Assembly: GCA_020061965.1 (NCBI GenBank) | Contig: JAGUXG010000228.1 | Location: 1 to 5,528 of the forward strand | Direction of reading: 5' to 3' | DNA length: 5,528 nucleotides | Origin: a bacterium | GTDB lineage: Bacteria; UBA9089; UBA9088; JAGUXG01 | In this document: piece by piece, positions 1-5,528 of the stretch | Layout: each line of letters starts with the position of its first letter | Numbering within the stretch: the first letter of the stretch is position 1 | The notes under the pieces: generated by a model | What the model was told of the DNA's origin: nothing | Database searches by the model: none | Seen by the model: only the letters and a program-made list of their open reading frames with translations | Made by a program: the position numbers and the translations under genes

Positions 1-30
1 AAAATCTTCAAATTCCTATTTTTCGCATAA
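1..30 (+). other. possible 3' end of a convergent gene
   Basis: Read on the plus strand from base 1, the frame gives KIFKFLFFA and then TAA at 28-30. The KFLFFA part matches the C-terminal region of the minus-strand methyltransferase, codon for codon, through the inverted repeat. This could be the tail of a second, convergent copy of that gene lying off the window, or a frame coincidence. Nine codons are too few to decide. Confidence 0.2.
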
Positions 31-113
31 AAAATGGAGAAAAATTTAAGATGAAAGGTTTAATTTAGAGCAAAAAGATAATCTTGCATCAAGGGTGCGA
101 AAAATAGGAATTT
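10..113. repeat. 18-base perfect inverted repeat around the 3' end of the last methyltransferase
   Basis: Bases 10-27 (AAATTCCTATTTTTCGCA) are the exact reverse complement of 96-113, with 68 bases between the arms. The right arm codes KFLFFA in the methyltransferase C-terminus. The left arm lies beyond its stop. In the operon transcript the arms could form an 18-pair, AU-rich stem with a long loop. Only a short U run follows, so a classical terminator is not convincing. Confidence 0.75.
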
Positions 114-860
114 TGCATAGATCAATAAAGAACCGGCTATCTCTCTTAAGATTGGTAGTCTTTCAGCCATTTGTCCCACCTTATTTACTATTGGAATTAA
201 AGGGACAGGAGTAAATGGATGAAGAAAATCAAAGGGCTGGACAGAAACATCACAAAACCCCACCTTCTGCAATGTTTTTGCTAACGACCAACGAAAGAAT
301 GCTGTTTCGTACTCTGTATTTTGTAACATCTTTCCAATAAAACGAATATTTCTTTCTATAGCAACTTGTGGATTCATCATATTAGGCTCAGAAAACCAAA
401 TGATGCCACCTGGTTTTAACACACGGAAACACTCCTGTAAAGATATTTCAATTGGCAGATGATGAAGAACAGAGTTTCCGATCACAGCATCAAAACTGTT
501 TGTCGCATAAGGCATTGAAGTAACATCTGCTATTTCAAAACAGGCATACTTGTAATTAGCATATCGTTCAGTGGCGACCTTGATGGCTTGTGGTGAAATA
601 TCACAAGCAGTCAGACGAAGCAAAGGCAATTCTTCCAATACAAACTTGGAGAATGCCCCTGTTCCACAACCCAACTCCAGTACTACTGGGTCCTTAAAAC
701 AAGAAATTTTTTCCGCAATCAGTCGCGCCCTTCTTTGCAAACGTTTGATGCCTGCTTGAGTGGTACTGCCCCACCAAATCTCTCCAGAGACTCCTGCAAG
801 CCTATCAAAGTGCTCTTGCTCTACCATCTGTCTCTTCTTATCTTTATGCATATTCATCAT
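60..860 (-). CDS. class I SAM-dependent methyltransferase (Methyltransf_11-like)
   Basis: Intact 266-residue soluble methyltransferase, the last gene of the block. Motif I VLELGCGTGAFSK (60-72) binds SAM. Asp87 in TACDISPQAI is the likely ribose-binding acid. ADVTSMPYATNSFDAVIGNS (111-130) is followed by VLHHLP and the post-motif FRVLKPGGIIWFSEPN (145-160). The C-terminal ~100 residues are hydrophobic and proline-rich (HPFTPVPLIPIVNKVG), perhaps an acceptor-binding lid. It begins 10 bases after the stop of the broken methyltransferase. ATG 860 is chosen because AGGAGGT at 872-866 lies five bases upstream; ATG 857 and ATG 851 are in-frame alternatives. The neighbours suggest it methylates a sugar or lipid-linked glycan intermediate, but no substrate can be read from the sequence. 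Its last codons carry one arm of an 18-base inverted repeat. Confidence 0.92.
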   Translation of the reverse strand: MMNMHKDKKRQMVEQEHFDRLAGVSGEIWWGSTTQAGIKRLQRRARLIAEKISCFKDPVVLELGCGTGAFSKFVLEELPLLRLTACDISPQAIKVATERYANYKYACFEIADVTSMPYATNSFDAVIGNSVLHHLPIEISLQECFRVLKPGGIIWFSEPNMMNPQVAIERNIRFIGKMLQNTEYETAFFRWSLAKTLQKVGFCDVSVQPFDFLHPFTPVPLIPIVNKVGQMAERLPILREIAGSLLIYAKFLFFAPLMQDYLFALN

Positions 861-865
861 CCGAT

Positions 866-872
866 ACCTCCT
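866..872 (-). promoter_or_regulatory. strong ribosome binding site of the last methyltransferase
   Basis: AGGAGGT lies five bases before ATG 860 and overlaps the TAG stop of the preceding broken gene. It is the strongest Shine-Dalgarno site in the window. It should allow this gene to be translated even though translation of the upstream gene ends early at the frameshift. Confidence 0.8.
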
Positions 873-1638
873 ACAACTTCTCTAATTCAACCCTCATAAA
901 CATTCCCAAATACTTATTAAACGGCGAGAGGATAAATTCTATTCCCTTTACTACATCATAAAGAAAAGAAGGGATAAGACTTTTCATAGAGAGTCCTCCA
1001 CTTAAAAGGTAACGAAAAGGGGCTCCGAAAGAGAGCTTAACAATCGTTAAGCCAGGAAACTCTCTTTCAAACCTTTCCCTATCTCTACAAAAGATAATCC
1101 AGGGGATGGCTATATTGGCATCACTTAATGGTCTGTCTCCTTTGGCATCCCAATCTCCATCAGGGTAAAAGCCTTCGCGATGAAAGTTTTGATAGACAAA
1201 CCTGCTCCAGAGCGTATTGGCAGGTTCTATCATCACGCACCTTCCACCAATCTTCAAACACCTCTCAGCCTCCTTAAAAAAAGAACGTACATCTGAAAGA
1301 TGATGCAAGACATCAATCATAACGAATGTAGAGATGCTCTTGTTAGAAAAAGGCATCGAAATTGCCGAAAAACATACATCTATTCCTTTGACAAGAAGAA
1401 CATCAGAGGTTATCACATTTGGAATTAGTCTTTAAGAATCCACCTCCACTTCCCAATTCAACAATCAATCCATCAGACTGCCTTGAAGGTTTCAAAAGTT
1501 GTTTATAGAAATCAATGTAAATCCTCTTTAAGAAACCTTTCTTTTGGATAATCTGACCATGCAGGACCGTGGTCGAGACTGCATCCGGATCTTCAATATT
1601 CCGCGTTTCTGGAAGTTTCAGCCATTCAACGATCTTCT

Positions 1639-1642
<4 letters not shown>
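871..1642 (-). pseudogene. SAM-dependent methyltransferase broken by a frameshift
   Basis: Two minus-strand frames are halves of one class I methyltransferase. The 5' half (1642-1403, 79 codons) contains motif I VELGSGGGFLK (61-71), then reads into nonsense and stops at TGA 1405-1403. The 3' half (from about 1425 to TAG 873-871) resumes with IPNVITSDVL, the normal continuation in this family as I know it. It goes on with VMIDVLHHLSDVRSFFKEAE, CLKIGGRCVMIEPAN and a full-length tail ending YLGMFMRVELEKL. The lesion lies at about 1426-1432, net one base too many or two too few; two missing bases would restore FLK-x-x-IPN. The repaired length, about 257 residues, matches a complete protein. The GTG at 1416 is the conserved valine, not a real start, and has no suitably placed ribosome site. 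The gene starts at TTG 1642, overlapping the previous TGA, with an in-frame TAA just upstream. No long homopolymer lies at the break. A sequencing error remains possible. Confidence 0.88.
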
Positions 1643-4984
<3,342 letters not shown>

Positions 4985-5047
4985 TTTTACTTATTGTAAT
5001 GCTAATTGCGAAGAAAGTTTGAGTTGCTTCCTGTCAACTATCAACAT

Positions 5048-5076
5048 AGTATAATGATAATGGTTTAATTTGCCAA
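5048..5076 (-). promoter_or_regulatory. sigma70-type promoter of the gmd operon
   Basis: On the minus strand the -35 box TTGGCA (5076-5071) and the -10 box TATACT (5053-5048) are separated by exactly 17 bases. Each has one mismatch to consensus (TTGACA, TATAAT). The predicted transcript start is near 5041, giving a leader of about 57 bases before ATG 4984. The promoter lies in the only substantial gap upstream of the block and points into it. No other pair of boxes of this quality was seen in the gap. Confidence 0.72.
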
Positions 5077-5091
5077 GTGTAAATTTAGTAC

Positions 5092-5102
5092 TGTTGTCAA
5101 CA
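5092..5102. promoter_or_regulatory. possible operator upstream of the -35 box
   Basis: Interrupted palindrome with arms TGTTG and CAACA around a single central base, about 15 bases upstream of the predicted -35 box. On the minus strand the related words GTTGATA and GTTGACA recur in tandem just downstream of the -10 box, at about 5044-5031. This could be a regulator site or chance in AT-rich DNA. Confidence 0.2.
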
Positions 5103-5124
5103 AGTAGAAATGCCCTATTTTGTA

Positions 5125-5214
5125 TTAGATGAAAAGATCTTTTATATTGCCATACTCCTCAAACCTTGCAAATACATCGCCTGTGGCATCGTCTTATAGC
5201 TCATAAGAACTAAC
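5125..5214 (-). pseudogene. fragment resembling a DDE transposase catalytic domain
   Basis: The minus strand reads VSSYEL, an in-frame TAA (5196-5194), then DDATGDVFARFEEYGN and IKDLFI before TAA 5127-5125. The string DDATGxVxARF is typical of the segment around the first catalytic Asp in integrase-like transposases of ISNCY/IS1202 type, as I recall them. The internal stop, the short length and the divergent ending mark it as a decayed scrap, not a gene. The identification rests on about 12 residues and is tentative. Other transposase debris nearby makes it more plausible. Confidence 0.4.
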
Positions 5215-5243
5215 TCAGGAGATCTTCCTTCTAACCAACTTTA

Positions 5244-5303
5244 TCTCTCGCAAAAGGAGCTAAGAAGATTCTCTCTCTGCGGCTTGGCGGCTCTTGAGAG
5301 AGA
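5244..5303. repeat. imperfect inverted repeat, possibly a decayed mobile or intergenic repeat
   Basis: TCTCTC (5244-5249) pairs with GAGAGA (5298-5303), and GAGC (5257-5260) pairs with GCTC (5290-5293), with mismatched bases between. The purine/pyrimidine-biased, GC-containing text (such as GCGGCTTGGCGGCTC) resembles the diverged intergenic repeats with TCTCGCAAAG-like ends found in many environmental bacterial genomes. That resemblance is from memory. There is no coding potential here. Confidence 0.35.
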
Positions 5304-5308
5304 AGGGG

Positions 5309-5429
5309 TCATTTCTCGGTAATCTTCTTCAGATTCCTTAGGCATAATTGATAATCAGGATGGCTTGTGCCTAATCTCTCCCTGAATATCCTTAGGGCCA
5401 GCTCTAACAAGGAAATAGCCTCTTTTCTT
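5309..5429 (-). pseudogene. 3' remnant of a tetratricopeptide-repeat gene (kinesin-light-chain type)
   Basis: The minus strand encodes KEAISLLELALRIFRERLG, then TSHPDYQLCLRNLKKITEK, then TGA 5311-5309. This fits the TPR_10/TPR_12 repeat, in which a helix of the form EAxxLxxxALxIxxxxLG is followed by xxHPDxxxxLxNLxxI. The frame has no start codon or ribosome site of its own. It is closed upstream by TGA 5440-5438, in sequence that looks like the end of an insertion element. It is therefore the C-terminal ~40 codons of a longer protein cut off by that insertion. Such TPR proteins mediate protein-protein contacts; the original role is unknown. Confidence 0.6.
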
Positions 5430-5528
5430 GTAACAGTTCACCTCCCCCTCAGATTAGAGAGGGGGCAGGATTACCACAGCGGTAAGAAGTGATAGCCTTT
5501 ACAAGAAACTCAAATGGATTTTGTCCTT
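5430..5528 (-). mobile_element. right end of a putative IS66-like insertion sequence
   Basis: The proposed boundary is GTAACAGTTCACC on the plus strand from 5430, lying between the transposase stop and the TPR remnant. IS66-family ends typically begin GTAAGC or similar and make 8-base target duplications, so GTAAC at this place is suggestive. If the boundary is right, the target copy would be CTTTTCTT at 5422-5429. The hairpin CCCCCTC/GAGGGGG (5444-5450 with 5459-5465) spans the transposase stop. The other end of the element lies off the window. Confidence 0.42.
5449..5528 (-). CDS. transposase C-terminus, probably IS66-like (partial)
   Basis: The frame enters from the right window edge on the minus strand, reads GQNPFEFLVKAITSYRCGNP then APSLI, and stops at TGA 5451-5449. 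The pattern of a PFxFLVxAI helix followed by a short loop and PAPSLI at the extreme C-terminus resembles the tails of IS66-family transposases, from memory. Only 25 residues are visible and no catalytic residue is included, so another transposase family is possible. The position right beside a truncated TPR gene supports an inserted element. Confidence 0.5.
   Translation of the reverse strand, partial: GQNPFEFLVKAITSYRCGNPAPSLI

Larger units (their letters stand above)
4985..5124. other. upstream region of the gmd operon
   Basis: This non-coding stretch holds the predicted promoter, a leader of about 57 bases and the small TGTTG/CAACA palindrome. There is no strong leader hairpin, riboswitch-like structure or clear Shine-Dalgarno site before gmd. 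I see no gene on either strand. Confidence 0.6.

Noticed and set aside
871..1416. Independent gene starting at GTG 1416
   Set aside because: The GTG is the conserved valine of the IPNVITSDV segment, it lacks a properly spaced ribosome site, and the SAM-binding motif I would be missing. It is the second half of the frameshifted gene.
5132..5143. 12-base palindrome AAAAGATCTTTT
   Set aside because: Perfect, but AT-rich and short. It overlaps the last codons of the transposase-like scrap and has no clear partner or regulatory position.
5441..5469. GC-rich hairpin CCCCCTC/GAGGGGG as a terminator
   Set aside because: No T run follows on either strand, and it overlaps the transposase stop codon. 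It may instead belong to the element's end.
5424..5508. 10-base inverted repeat TTTCTTGTAA / TTACAAGAAA enclosing two hairpins, possibly a structured RNA
   Set aside because: One arm lies in the transposase frame and the other spans the proposed element boundary. A match of this length within 100 bases is expected about by chance in a window this size.

Overview
The window carries a five-gene block on the minus strand, transcribed from right to left, for nucleotide-sugar synthesis and surface-glycan modification. It ends in a transposon-scarred intergenic region on the right. The DNA is moderately AT-rich, arginine is often coded by AGA or AGG, Shine-Dalgarno sites are of bacterial type, and there is a good sigma70-type promoter. 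This points to a bacterium. I infer an uncultivated Gram-negative lineage, but the phylum cannot be fixed from this sequence.

Layout in transcription order. A promoter at about 5076-5048 precedes gmd (GDP-mannose 4,6-dehydratase, 4984-3992). Next come fcl/wcaG (GDP-L-fucose synthase, 3995-3048), a fused methyltransferase-glycosyltransferase 2 protein (3051-1639), a methyltransferase gene broken by a frameshift (1642-871), and an intact methyltransferase (860-60). The first four genes are joined by stop/start overlaps (ATGA, ATGA, TTGA). The last starts 10 bases after the previous stop and has a strong ribosome binding site, so the block looks like one operon.

How the genes fit together. Gmd and Fcl convert GDP-mannose to GDP-L-fucose. 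The fused protein could transfer a sugar to a lipid or glycan acceptor. The methyltransferases could methylate the sugars or another part of the glycan. The combination suggests a deoxyhexose-containing, possibly O-methylated surface polysaccharide; that product is inference.

The right-hand 544 bases (4985-5528) hold no intact gene but show layered mobile-element debris on the minus strand. There is the C-terminal tail of a transposase, probably IS66-like, running off the window edge. It abuts the last ~40 codons of a tetratricopeptide (kinesin-light-chain-type) gene. Next come a diverged inverted repeat and a ~25-codon scrap resembling a DDE transposase, then the operon promoter.

At the left edge an 18-base perfect inverted repeat links the 3' end of the last methyltransferase gene to sequence just beyond it. 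I see no clearly new biological system. The points most worth a second look are the fusion protein, the frameshifted methyltransferase, the unreported gene remnants on the right and the left-edge inverted repeat.
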